From positions 36,038 to 100,037 of the forward strand of contig JBGSWL010000008.1 of NCBI GenBank assembly GCA_041752455.1: a DNA stretch of 64,000 nucleotides, given 5' to 3'. Positions within the stretch are counted from its first letter, which is position 1. Each line of letters starts with the position of its first letter. The position numbers were made by a program, and so were the translations under genes. This document shows positions 26,073 to 34,276 of the stretch, in pieces. This stretch comes from JBGSWL01 sp041752455 (lineage in GTDB: Bacteria > Pseudomonadota > Alphaproteobacteria > Rhizobiales > Rhizobiaceae). The notes under the pieces were generated by a model, which did not search any database, was not told where the DNA came from, and saw nothing but the letters and a program-made list of their open reading frames with translations.

Positions 26073-27320
26073 TCAGCCGGTTGATGCACTCAGCGCGTTC
26101 CGGCGTCGCCTGAGAAAAAGCGCCTCGGCCGGTGTGGGTGCCCCGGCAATCGCAAGGTCATAGGCGTTGATTGCCCCGGAATGGTCGCCGGTTTTTGCAA
26201 GAAGCGCCGCGCAGGCGGCATGCCAAGGCTGATAGTCGGCCAATTCGCCCGACAGACCCTGCACCAGAGCAAGTCCACGGACGGGGTCGCCGGCCTCAGC
26301 GATGGTAACGGCGGCATTGAGAGCGACCACCGGCGTCGGCTCGAAGCGCAGAAGAGTTCCATAAAGCGCGGCAATCTGAGGCCAGTCCGGACCGGCTGCA
26401 GCCATCTGGCAGTCGGCTATGGCGGCCTTGATCTGGTAGGGACCCGGTTTTCGCCGCGTGACGGCACGCGCGAGGATCGTGCGGCCCTCGTCGATGCGCC
26501 CGGCATCCCAAAGGCTACGGTCCTGTTCGGCAGGAGGCAGCGCAACACCGTCCGGCCCGACCCGTGCGGAGCGGCGCGCCGCGGTCAACAGCATCATCGC
26601 GAGCGCGCCTTCGATCTCCGGATCGTCGGGCCTCAGGCGGTCGATAAGCCGCATGAGATATTCCGCCTCGCGGCAGAGGTCGCGTGGCTCATTGCCACCG
26701 GCAACATAGCCGGTGGTGAAGATCAGGTAGACCGTTGCCAGGACGGCATTGAGCCTTGCGGGCCATAGGTCGGCATCGGGAACCGAAAACGGAATTCCTG
26801 CCGACGCAATCTTGGATTTTGCCCGGCTCAGCCGTTGGCCCATCGTCGTGTCGGCATCCAGAAATGCGCTCGCGATTTCCGGCGTGGTCAGACCGCAGAC
26901 GCTGCGCAGCGTCAGGGCGACGCGTGACTTCAACTCCAGAGCCGGATGGCAACAGGCAAAGATCAGGCGCAGACGTTCGTCGGGGATTGTTTCAGGCTCG
27001 GGTGCAGCCTCGTCCTCGGCCAGAATGGAAAGCGCTCTTGCCTTTTGCTTGTCACGCACGTTGCCCCGCAGCCGGTCGATCGCCTTGCGCCGTGCGACCT
27101 GCAACAGCCAGCCCTGCGGCGAACTTGGCAGGCCGGTCCGCCCCCAATGGGCGAGAGCGGAAATTGCAGCTTCCTGCAAAGCCTCTTCAGCAAGCGACAG
27201 ATCGCGCAAACCTGCCGCCAAGGCGGCAAGGAGACGCCCCCGGTCCGATCGCATGACGCGATCCAGTTCCTTGGCGACCGCAATGGCGGAGACCGGACCG
27301 GGGGCAGTTTTATTGCTCAT
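26073..27320 (-). CDS. ECF42-type RNA polymerase sigma factor
   Basis: The 415-residue protein has ECF sigma region 2 (LAEEALQEAAISALAHWGR, PQGWLLQVARRKAIDRLRG), region 4 (ALTLRSVCGLTTPEIASAFL) and a long C-terminal extension with TPR-like helices (TTGYVAGGNEPRDLCREAEYLMRL-type region). This fusion plus a neighbouring DGPF/YCII gene defines ECF group 42. No anti-sigma gene is adjacent; the extension is thought to control activity in this group. It starts 3 bases after the YCII stop, the third gene of the MAPEG-YCII-sigma operon. Confidence 0.88.
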   Translation of the reverse strand: MSNKTAPGPVSAIAVAKELDRVMRSDRGRLLAALAAGLRDLSLAEEALQEAAISALAHWGRTGLPSSPQGWLLQVARRKAIDRLRGNVRDKQKARALSILAEDEAAPEPETIPDERLRLIFACCHPALELKSRVALTLRSVCGLTTPEIASAFLDADTTMGQRLSRAKSKIASAGIPFSVPDADLWPARLNAVLATVYLIFTTGYVAGGNEPRDLCREAEYLMRLIDRLRPDDPEIEGALAMMLLTAARRSARVGPDGVALPPAEQDRSLWDAGRIDEGRTILARAVTRRKPGPYQIKAAIADCQMAAAGPDWPQIAALYGTLLRFEPTPVVALNAAVTIAEAGDPVRGLALVQGLSGELADYQPWHAACAALLAKTGDHSGAINAYDLAIAGAPTPAEALFLRRRRNALSASTG

Positions 27321-27323
27321 GGC

Positions 27324-27683
27324 TCAGCTTGCCGGATTGTAGTCCATGAGGGGGCGCACCTCGATCGTTCCGAAGTTCGCCGAGGGTATCAAGGCAGCGT
27401 AGGTGAGTGCCGCATCCAGATCGGCGACATCGATGACGTAGTAGCCGCCGAGGTGTTCGCGGGTTTCGGCAAACGGGCCATCCATGGTCTCGACCTTGCC
27501 GGACTTGATGCGCAGTGAGGTGGCGGTTTCCACCCCTTTGAGACCTTCGCCACCGCGCAGAACACCGTCGGCCTTCATCCGTTCGTTGGCGGCGAAGAAC
27601 CCGCCCATCATCTCGTTGAATTCAGGGGTGCCATAGGCAGGTTCGAGTGCGGGATCGTTGTAGATCAAAAGCATGTACTGCAT
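27324..27683 (-). CDS. YCII/DGPF-family protein
   Basis: This 119-residue ferredoxin-like-fold protein begins MQYMLLIYNDP and carries the family signature DGPFAETREHLGGYYVIDV. DGPF proteins are the regular partners of ECF42 sigma factors; their biochemical function is unknown. ATG 27683 follows AAGGAAAA. It lies between the MAPEG gene (17-base gap) and the sigma factor gene (3-base gap). Confidence 0.88.
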   Translation of the reverse strand: MQYMLLIYNDPALEPAYGTPEFNEMMGGFFAANERMKADGVLRGGEGLKGVETATSLRIKSGKVETMDGPFAETREHLGGYYVIDVADLDAALTYAALIPSANFGTIEVRPLMDYNPAS

Positions 27684-27700
27684 GGGATTTTTCCTTTTTA

Positions 27701-28093
27701 TCAGGCGTTGATCAGATGGAGGACAATGCAGACCATTGCGTTCAGCGCGGCAAGCAGGTTGGTGCCGTTGCCGACATAGCGCAGCGGGTGGCCGGCATTG
27801 TCCGGCAGAAGGCCAAACGGATGGGCGATCCGGCCGATCACCAGCAACGCGCCGGAAATGTGCAGCCACATGGCAGGTGTCCCCATGCCTTCAGCCAGCA
27901 TCATCAGGATCAGCACGAAGGTTGACCATTCCGAGCAATTGCCGTGCTGGCGGATGCGTTGGAGCAGCACGGGATTGCCACCATCGCCAAAGGAAACGCC
28001 GGCAGAAGAACGCACCGACGAGACGCGGAACCAGAGTGCCAGATAGATTGCTGCCACCGGCAGCGCGTAGAGGGGGGTAACAGCGAAAACCAT
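27701..28093 (-). CDS. MAPEG-family membrane protein
   Basis: The 130-residue protein has about four membrane helices and the MAPEG-type segment RIRQHGNCSEWSTF, which in this superfamily precedes glutathione-binding residues. Eukaryotic members conjugate or isomerise lipophilic substrates with glutathione; the bacterial function is mostly unknown. ATG 28093 follows GAGGAG. As first gene of an ECF42 operon it may be part of a detoxification response; that is inference. Confidence 0.8.
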   Translation of the reverse strand: MVFAVTPLYALPVAAIYLALWFRVSSVRSSAGVSFGDGGNPVLLQRIRQHGNCSEWSTFVLILMMLAEGMGTPAMWLHISGALLVIGRIAHPFGLLPDNAGHPLRYVGNGTNLLAALNAMVCIVLHLINA

Positions 28094-28128
28094 GATTTCT
28101 CCTCGGGTTTGGGTTTCGATATCCCAAG

Positions 28129-28155
28129 GACGCTGGCAAATCCCGGATTTCGACA
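28129..28155 (-). promoter_or_regulatory. ECF42-like promoter of the MAPEG-YCII-sigma operon
   Basis: On the minus strand TGTCGA (28150-28155) and CGTC (28129-28132) are 17 bases apart, about 36 bases before the MAPEG start. As I recall, ECF42 promoters in Streptomyces carry TGTCGA at -35 and CGA/TC at -10. The match suggests the sigma factor activates its own operon. Confidence 0.65.
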
Positions 28156-28246
28156 TAGGGAAAAAAATAATTTCGCGCGGCCAAGAAGATTTGCTCGCGG
28201 CGCGAAAATGACTGCGATCAGCTGCGTCGCTTCCGCCCGCTGACGG

Positions 28247-28951
28247 TCAAACCCGTTCGAACACCAGGTACACCGAGCCCCGCCCTTCGCGCCGTGCCTT
28301 GGCTTCGTAGCGGGTGCCGGGCCAGTCGGGAAACGGAGTACGGCAATCCTCGACGGAGGCTCTCGTCCATTTGAACGCTGCATGGCGGGCGCAATGGTCC
28401 AGCGTCCAATCCACATAGGTGTCGATATCGGAGGCAAAGCGGAACACGCCGCCCGGCTTCAGGGCGCGGGCAAAACGGTCGAGGTTGATGTCCGAGACGA
28501 AACGGCGCTTCCAGTGTTTTTTCTTCGGCCACGGGTCCGGATAAAGCAGATCGATGCCATCAAGGCAGGCTTCCGGCAGCCAGTCGAGCAGTTCGGTTGC
28601 ATCATCGTCATGGAGGCGGATGTTGCCGGGGTCGGCTACTTCCAGCGTCGTCAGCAGCTTGGCCAACGAGTTGACAAAGGGCTCGACGCCGAAGAAGCCG
28701 GTGTCCGGCCGGTTGCGGGCGTGCACCAACAGGTGCTCGCCGCCGCCGAAACCGATTTCGAGCCAGAGCTTTTCGACAGGGAGCGCGAAGAGGTCGCGCA
28801 GATCGGCAGGTGCCGGCGCTTCCAGATCGACTGCAAGGCGCGGCAGGGTTTCTGCCAGCGCCGCAACTTGCAGGTCGCTGAGGGACTTGCCCCGGCGACG
28901 GCCCCAGAAGGCTTCGGTCGAGCGTGACCGGCGTTCAGCCTCGTCAGTCAC
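28247..28951 (-). CDS. trmB: tRNA (guanine-46-N7)-methyltransferase
   Basis: TrmB makes m7G46 in the tRNA variable loop. The 234-residue product has the SAM site WLEIGFGGGEHLLVHARNRP, then DLLYPDPWPKKKHWKRRFVS with the conserved PDPWPKKRH-type signature, and FRFASDIDTYVDWTL. I chose GTG 28951, which has GGAG six bases upstream; TTG 28957 is the alternative. It lies 17 bases after metK, at the end of the long minus-strand run. Confidence 0.93.
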   Translation of the reverse strand: MTDEAERRSRSTEAFWGRRRGKSLSDLQVAALAETLPRLAVDLEAPAPADLRDLFALPVEKLWLEIGFGGGEHLLVHARNRPDTGFFGVEPFVNSLAKLLTTLEVADPGNIRLHDDDATELLDWLPEACLDGIDLLYPDPWPKKKHWKRRFVSDINLDRFARALKPGGVFRFASDIDTYVDWTLDHCARHAAFKWTRASVEDCRTPFPDWPGTRYEAKARREGRGSVYLVFERV

Positions 28952-28968
28952 GACCAACTCCGGATGGT

Positions 28969-30243
28969 TCAGGCAACCTGCTTGACAGCGTCGCGCAGCG
29001 CTTTGACCAGATCAACGCGCTCCCATGAGAACGAGCCGTCACGACCCGGCTTGCGACCGAAATGGCCGTAGGCGGAGGTGCGCGCGTAGATCGGCTTGTT
29101 GAGGCCGAGATGACGGCGGATGGCCGAAGGCGACAGATCGACGACCTTGGCGATTGCTGCCTCGATCACGTCGTCTGCGACAGTGCCTGTACCATAGGTG
29201 TCGACATAGACAGCCAGAGGCTGTGCAACGCCGATCGCGTAGGCGATCTGGATGGCGCAGCGGTCCGCAAGGCCGGCAGCGACAATGTTCTTTGCGACAT
29301 AACGGGCAGCGTAGGCAGCCGAACGGTCAACCTTGGTCGTGTCCTTGCCGGAGAAGGCGCCGCCACCATGGGGTGCCGCACCGCCGTAGGTGTCGACAAT
29401 GATCTTGCGACCGGTCAGACCGGCGTCGCCGTCCGGACCGCCGATGACGAACTTGCCGGTCGGGTTGATGTACCAGACGCAATCGTCGGCAATCGGCAAG
29501 TCGCCGAGGGCTTCGCGGATATAGGGCTCGACGACGGAGCGGACCTTCTTGGAGTCCCACGTGTCATCCATGTGCTGCGTCGAGACGACGATCGACGCCA
29601 CTTCAGACGGCTTGCCGTCGATGTAGCGAACGGTCACCTGGCTCTTGGCGTCGGGGCCAAGTCGGGCGGCTTCGCCTTCACCGGCCTTGCGGGCGGTGGC
29701 GAGGCGTTCAAGGATCTTGTGGGCATAATAGATCGGCGCCGGCATGTAGTCGGGTGTCTCGGTGCAGGCATAACCGAACATGATGCCCTGGTCGCCCGCG
29801 CCTTCCGAACCCTGGCTGTCGGCAGCATTGTCGACGCCCTGCGCAATGTGGGCCGACTGGCCATGCAGCAGCACGTCGATCTTGCAGGTCTTCCAGTGGA
29901 AGCCGGCTTGCTCGTAGCCGATGTCGCGGATCGCCTTGCGGGCAGCGGTGCGGAAACGGCCAGGCGCGATCACCGGCTGACCTGCCGCGTCTTCCACGAC
30001 ATTGCCGTCCTTGTCCTTCTTGAAGAAAATGTCCGGAACGCGCACTTCGCCGGCAATCACAACGCGATTGGTTGTCGTCAGGGTTTCGCAGGCGACTCGA
30101 ACCTTCCAGAGGGCTTCATCGCCAAGCTTGCGCGCTTCGCGGTACACCATGTCGACGATTTCGTCGGAGATGCGATCGCAGACCTTGTCCGGATGGCCTT
30201 CCGAAACCGATTCGCTGGTGAAAAGATAGTTGCTGCGTCCCAT
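28969..30243 (-). CDS. metK: S-adenosylmethionine synthetase
   Basis: MetK makes SAM from methionine and ATP. The 424-residue product contains ESVSEGHPDKVCDRISDEIV, GAGDQGIMFGYA and the phosphate-binding GGGAFSGKDTTKVDRSAAY. It is somewhat longer than E. coli MetK because of rhizobial insertions. It has its own likely promoter downstream of xre. SAM made here serves the many methyltransferases in the window. Confidence 0.98.
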   Translation of the reverse strand: MGRSNYLFTSESVSEGHPDKVCDRISDEIVDMVYREARKLGDEALWKVRVACETLTTTNRVVIAGEVRVPDIFFKKDKDGNVVEDAAGQPVIAPGRFRTAARKAIRDIGYEQAGFHWKTCKIDVLLHGQSAHIAQGVDNAADSQGSEGAGDQGIMFGYACTETPDYMPAPIYYAHKILERLATARKAGEGEAARLGPDAKSQVTVRYIDGKPSEVASIVVSTQHMDDTWDSKKVRSVVEPYIREALGDLPIADDCVWYINPTGKFVIGGPDGDAGLTGRKIIVDTYGGAAPHGGGAFSGKDTTKVDRSAAYAARYVAKNIVAAGLADRCAIQIAYAIGVAQPLAVYVDTYGTGTVADDVIEAAIAKVVDLSPSAIRRHLGLNKPIYARTSAYGHFGRKPGRDGSFSWERVDLVKALRDAVKQVA

Positions 30244-30297
30244 GACCGCGTTCCCCGCCGTTTGCTGCAGCGCCCGACCGCGCCGTTTCCGCGCCGT

Positions 30298-30326
30298 CGT
30301 TAGGTCACAAAAGCGGTCGCGTCAAG
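30298..30326 (-). promoter_or_regulatory. Probable metK promoter
   Basis: On the minus strand CTTGAC (30321-30326) and CTAACG (30298-30303) are 17 bases apart. This fits the rhizobial pattern CTTGAC-N17-CTATAT in the -35 box and spacing. It implies a leader of about 50 bases, too short for a typical SAM riboswitch. Confidence 0.5.
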
Positions 30327-30345
30327 CAAGGGCACAAGGACAGAA

Positions 30346-30369
30346 AGATATAAAGATGGCCTTATATCT
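30346..30369. promoter_or_regulatory. AT-rich palindrome between xre and metK
   Basis: AGATATAA and TTATATCT form a perfect 8+8 inverted repeat around 8 bases. It begins 20 bases upstream of the metK -35 box and 18 bases after the xre stop. It could be an operator for methionine/SAM control or an xre terminator hairpin; the T-run after it is poor (TTCTG). Confidence 0.45.
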
Positions 30370-30386
30370 GCCCTCAGCCAGGAGGT

Positions 30387-30803
30387 TCACTCGGTCGCAG
30401 TATCCTCGTCATCGGCAAGCGACTTGACGAGATCAATGATACGACGACGCACCTTGGGATCGACAATCCGTACGAATGCACGGTTGAGCTGCAGACCTTC
30501 GGAGCTCGACAGGAAATTTACGACATAAGTCGACGAATTTTCCTGCAAACCGCCGGTTGCAGCATCACCAGGGGCATCCTCGAAGAAAAACGACACCGGA
30601 ACGTTCAAGATGGCCGCGATATTCTGCAGCCGGCTTGCACCGACACGGTTCGTGCCCTTCTCGTATTTCTGGACTTGCTGAAAGGTGATACCCAGGCTCT
30701 CGCCGAGCTTTTCCTGGCTCATTCCGAGCATCGTCCGCCTCAGACGAACGCGGCTACCGACATGGATATCAATGGGGTTAGGCTGTTTTTTTACATCACT
30801 CAT
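30387..30803 (-). CDS. XRE-family transcriptional regulator
   Basis: The 138-residue protein has an N-terminal HTH_XRE domain (RVRLRRTMLGMSQEKLGESLGI, QKYEKGTNRVGASRLQNIA) and a C-terminal region ending in acidic residues. It resembles the rhizobial PhrR/SinR-like regulators found upstream of metK. The target is unknown. ATG 30803 follows AAGGGC. A TTGACA promoter lies about 100 bases upstream, so it can be transcribed apart from lnt. Confidence 0.88.
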   Translation of the reverse strand: MSDVKKQPNPIDIHVGSRVRLRRTMLGMSQEKLGESLGITFQQVQKYEKGTNRVGASRLQNIAAILNVPVSFFFEDAPGDAATGGLQENSSTYVVNFLSSSEGLQLNRAFVRIVDPKVRRRIIDLVKSLADDEDTATE

Positions 30804-30900
30804 TCTGTGCCCTTGCCGCCGCAGCGGACCTATTTCGGTTAGGACCAGATGCCTCGTCTCTGTGCCCCCAAATGCACAGCTTCCCCGACTCGACAATCAA

Positions 30901-30930
30901 GGTATGGGGTAGGCGCGGTCGGCATGTCAA
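30901..30930 (-). promoter_or_regulatory. Probable promoter of the xre gene
   Basis: On the minus strand a perfect -35 box TTGACA (30925-30930) is followed after 18 bases by CATACC (30901-30906), a partial -10 match. It lies between the lnt stop and the xre start. Confidence 0.5.
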
Positions 30931-30961
30931 TTCTTCCGCGGCGATAAATCTGGTAAGTTTG

Positions 30962-32563
30962 TCATCGTCGCACGCGGCTAACCAAGCCTATACAGCCAAG
31001 GGCTGCAATTAACAACCAATAGTTGTTATTTCTGGTTTGGGCAGCATATAGAGGTTGTATCTTCGTTGGCGGCCGCTCGTCGACGACTCCGCGCTGGTCC
31101 AGTGCCATGCGCGCGGTCTCACGACCATGACCATCGTAAATGCCTGTGATCCCGCTGTTGGCCACACGGACCAGCGGCAGGCCGGTTTCAACGGCCCGCA
31201 GGCGCGCCTGGTGCAGATGTTGCCAAGGACCGGGCGTGCGGCCGAACCAGCTGTCATTGGTCAGGTTCAGGATCATGTCGGCGCGCTGGACATCAGCGTC
31301 TTGTAACAGTGCCGGAAAGATCGCCTCGTAGCAGATCAGCGGCAGAATGACGGTGCCGCCGGGCATGGTGATCAACGCCCGGCTGGCGGCCGGCGAATAA
31401 CCCCGGTCCGCATCGGCAATCTGGCGCAGCCCGAGCCGCGACAGTACCCCGGCAAACGGCAGGTACTCGCCAAACGGCACCAGATGCACCTTGTCGGAGG
31501 CGGCAGCGATTTCGCCTTCCGGCGAAATCAGCATCACGGAATTGTAGTAGCGACCGGTTGACTGGCTGTTTTCTCCCTCGGCCTCTTCCCGCACGGCTCC
31601 GGTCAATAGCATCTGGCCGGGCGCGAGTGCCCCGGCGATGGCGGCCAAGGCTCCCGAATCGCGGGTCAGCAAATAGGGAACCGCTGTTTCCGGCCAGATC
31701 ACGATGGACGGGACGCCGGCAGGTTCGGAACCGGCGGCGGGTTCGATCACCGTCATCTCCACCAGCGTGTCAAGGATTTGCGCCCGCGCTTGCGGGTCCA
31801 TTTTCACGGTCTGCAAAAACGACGGCTGCACAAGGCGAATGAGTGGCGTGTCCTGGTTGGCTTCGAGAGGTCCGGCCGTAGACAAACGCCATGCGCCAAA
31901 CCCGGCCTGCGAGACCAGCAGCAGCACGGCAAGCACCGGACCGGCAAGCCGCAGCTTTCCGGTTGATGCCAATGTTGCGGGAAGAGAAAAAACGAGCACG
32001 GCAAACGCCGAGAGCCCGAAAATGCCGGCGATCTGCACCGCCTGCATCATCACCGGTTCCGGCGCGAGGCCATAGCCGATGGCATTCCACGGAAAGCCGG
32101 TCAGGGCAAAGGAACGAAGCCATTCGGCAAGGCCGAACGCGGCGGCCAATGCAAACAGGCGGCCGGGGCCATCGGACCAGGCAAGCCGCGCGACCATGGT
32201 TGCAAGGCCCCAGAAGACTGCAAGAACGACGGGCAAGCCGAACACCGCGAGCGGGACCGCCCAAGCAAATTCCGGCGCCTCCACAAGCAGTGCGTTGGCG
32301 ATCCACCAGGTGCCGGCGAGAAAATAACCGTAGCCGAACCAGAACCCGGCTGTGAACGCCTCGAGCATCGCGCCAGTGCGTCTTCCGGTGTTGACCCCGG
32401 TCGCGCCGTCGAGCAGCCAGACCAGAACCGGAAATGTGGCAAAGGCGACAGCGAACAGATGGAACGGTGCAAGCGCAAGTGCCGTAGCGGCACCCGCGCC
32501 AAGTGCGATCACCACGCGCCGCCAACCATGCGACAGCAGAATGGTTCGGGACAAACCCTCCAT
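30962..32563 (-). CDS. lnt: Apolipoprotein N-acyltransferase
   Basis: Lnt adds the third acyl chain to the N-terminal Cys of lipoproteins in the inner membrane. The 533-residue product has several N-terminal membrane helices and a nitrilase domain with catalytic Glu292 (VIWPETAVPYL), Lys358 (SDKVHLVPFGEYLPF) and Cys411 (LPLICYEAIFP), followed by LTNDSWFG. The ATG at 32563 starts MEGLSRTILL. It follows corC, as in many Gram-negatives. Together with lspA it completes lipoprotein processing in this window. Confidence 0.97.
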   Translation of the reverse strand: MEGLSRTILLSHGWRRVVIALGAGAATALALAPFHLFAVAFATFPVLVWLLDGATGVNTGRRTGAMLEAFTAGFWFGYGYFLAGTWWIANALLVEAPEFAWAVPLAVFGLPVVLAVFWGLATMVARLAWSDGPGRLFALAAAFGLAEWLRSFALTGFPWNAIGYGLAPEPVMMQAVQIAGIFGLSAFAVLVFSLPATLASTGKLRLAGPVLAVLLLVSQAGFGAWRLSTAGPLEANQDTPLIRLVQPSFLQTVKMDPQARAQILDTLVEMTVIEPAAGSEPAGVPSIVIWPETAVPYLLTRDSGALAAIAGALAPGQMLLTGAVREEAEGENSQSTGRYYNSVMLISPEGEIAAASDKVHLVPFGEYLPFAGVLSRLGLRQIADADRGYSPAASRALITMPGGTVILPLICYEAIFPALLQDADVQRADMILNLTNDSWFGRTPGPWQHLHQARLRAVETGLPLVRVANSGITGIYDGHGRETARMALDQRGVVDERPPTKIQPLYAAQTRNNNYWLLIAALGCIGLVSRVRR

Positions 32564-32653
32564 CGGCGATGTTTCCCTGCTGCCCTGAACCCGAATCAAG
32601 TGGCCTACGGGTTTATCAGGCTTGATGGCGGGTTGCGACGGCGCGCGCTGTTG

Positions 32654-33754
32654 TCAGCCGTCTCCAACTACGGCCGGCGCGGCGCCTGCAGAGGCAGGTT
32701 CGACGGCTTCCTTGCGTGTGCCGCCGGCGCGCTTGGTGCCATGGCGCAGGCGCATGATCCGCAACCGCTTGATGCGGCGCGGGTCGGCATCGAGCACTTC
32801 GAACTCGAAACCGGCAAATGAGGGGATGACTTCGCCCTTGACCGGCACCCGCCCGAGCAATGAGAAGATCAAGCCGCCGACCGTGTCGACGTCTTCATCT
32901 TCTTCACGCGCGGCTTCGACAAAGTCAGAACCCAGATAGGGGCCGAGTTCACCGAGCTCGATGCGCGCATCGACGACAAAGGTATGTTCGTCGTTCTGGA
33001 CAACCTGCACTTCGGTTTCGTCGTGCTCGTCCTCGATGTCGCCGACAACCATCTCGACAATGTCTTCCAGCGAGACGAGGCCGTCGGTCCCGCCATATTC
33101 ATCGATGACCAAGGCCATCTGGATGCGCTGCGCCTGCATGCGGGCCATCAGGTCCGAGGCCAGCATGGACGGCGGCACGAAGAGGACGTTGCGGGTGAGC
33201 TTCAGTTCGCCGATCGTCTTGGCAAGATCCACCTTGGAAAGATCCAGCCCGGCAGGCGGCGTTGCGGGCGCCTCTGCCGGCGGGGCGGTGCGCGGCCGGC
33301 GTGTCCGCTTGCGGCCGGTGCGCGTCACGTAAGCCACGACATCGCGGATGTGGATCATGCCGCGAGGGTCATCGAGAGTTTCGGAATAGACCGGCATGCG
33401 GCTGTGGCCGGACGATTCAAACAGGTTGAGCAGGTCACCAAGGCTGGTCTCGAGATCGACGGCCTCGATTTCCGCGCGCGGCACCATGACATCCAGAACC
33501 CGCAGGTCGCGGAGCCGCAGGATGTTGTGCAGCATCGCGCGCTCCTCTTCCGAGATCGTGCGGTCACCGAACGAGGACGCTGCAAGTGCATCCTGCAGGT
33601 TTTCGCGGATCGTCGGTCCTGTCTGCTGGCGAAACAGGAGGCCTAGCCAGGAGAAAAAGCCGGTGGCCTTGCGCGCTGGCTGGTCATAGAGGACCAGGGA
33701 GCGGTCGGTGGGAAGTGGCGACGCAGCGGTCGCATCGGTTTGTCGGTCTTCCAT
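32654..33754 (-). CDS. CorC/HlyC-family CBS-domain protein
   Basis: The 366-residue protein has no membrane-spanning DUF21 domain. It has two CBS domains (from VLDVMVPRAEIEAVDLE to VVAYVTR, then VLFVPPSMLASDLMARMQ to EDIVEMVVGDIEDEHD) and a C-terminal CorC_HlyC (transporter-associated) domain. E. coli CorC/YbeX is linked to magnesium/cobalt resistance and, with YbeY, to ribosome function. A basic linker rich in Arg and Pro separates the CBS modules. It follows ybeY by six bases and precedes lnt. Confidence 0.9.
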   Translation of the reverse strand: MEDRQTDATAASPLPTDRSLVLYDQPARKATGFFSWLGLLFRQQTGPTIRENLQDALAASSFGDRTISEEERAMLHNILRLRDLRVLDVMVPRAEIEAVDLETSLGDLLNLFESSGHSRMPVYSETLDDPRGMIHIRDVVAYVTRTGRKRTRRPRTAPPAEAPATPPAGLDLSKVDLAKTIGELKLTRNVLFVPPSMLASDLMARMQAQRIQMALVIDEYGGTDGLVSLEDIVEMVVGDIEDEHDETEVQVVQNDEHTFVVDARIELGELGPYLGSDFVEAAREEDEDVDTVGGLIFSLLGRVPVKGEVIPSFAGFEFEVLDADPRRIKRLRIMRLRHGTKRAGGTRKEAVEPASAGAAPAVVGDG

Positions 33755-33760
33755 CGTCTT

Positions 33761-34276
33761 TCAATCTGTCGCGCCGGGGGAATAGGGATCGGCAATCCCC
33801 AGCCGGGCCAGAACGTCTCGTTCAGTACGTTCCATTGCCTCGGCTTCGTCGTCGTCTTCGTGGTCATGGCCAAGCAGATGCAGAAGACCGTGCACCATCA
33901 GGTGGCTGACATGGGCGTCCACGGTCTTGCCGTCAAGGGTTGCCTCGCGCAGCACGGTTTCGCGCGCCAGCACGATGTCACCCAGCATCGGCCCCGGCCG
34001 ATCGCCAACGGCAAGCGGCTGAGCCGGAAATGACAGCACATTCGTCGGCTTGTCAAAGCCGCGCCACTGCCGGTTGATCTCCTGCATCGAGGCATCATCG
34101 GTCAGTACAACCGAGACTTCGGTCTGCGCATCGGCAAAGCCCGAATGGTCGAGCGCAGCCTCTATGGCAGACGTGATGAGCGGGCGAACAATGGCTTCAT
34201 CGGCCCAATCACCGGCCTCGATCGAAATGTCGATCGTCAGGCCCTCAACCCTGTTGTCAGCTTCCGGCTGCGTCAT
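33761..34276 (-). CDS. ybeY: Endoribonuclease YbeY
   Basis: YbeY is a zinc-dependent RNase for 16S rRNA 3' maturation and ribosome quality control. The 171-residue product has the zinc motif HGLLHLLGHDHE (three histidines in HxxxHxxxxxH) and the motif NRQWRGFDKPTNVLSFP. ATG 34276 lies inside the end of phoH (20-base overlap) with AGGG upstream, indicating translational coupling. It sits between phoH and corC. Confidence 0.96.
   Translation of the reverse strand: MTQPEADNRVEGLTIDISIEAGDWADEAIVRPLITSAIEAALDHSGFADAQTEVSVVLTDDASMQEINRQWRGFDKPTNVLSFPAQPLAVGDRPGPMLGDIVLARETVLREATLDGKTVDAHVSHLMVHGLLHLLGHDHEDDDEAEAMERTERDVLARLGIADPYSPGATD

Noticed and set aside
30244..30386. SAM riboswitch upstream of metK
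   Set aside because: No SAM-II, SAM/SAH or SAM-I-like fold could be recognised, and the likely leader is only about 50 bases long.
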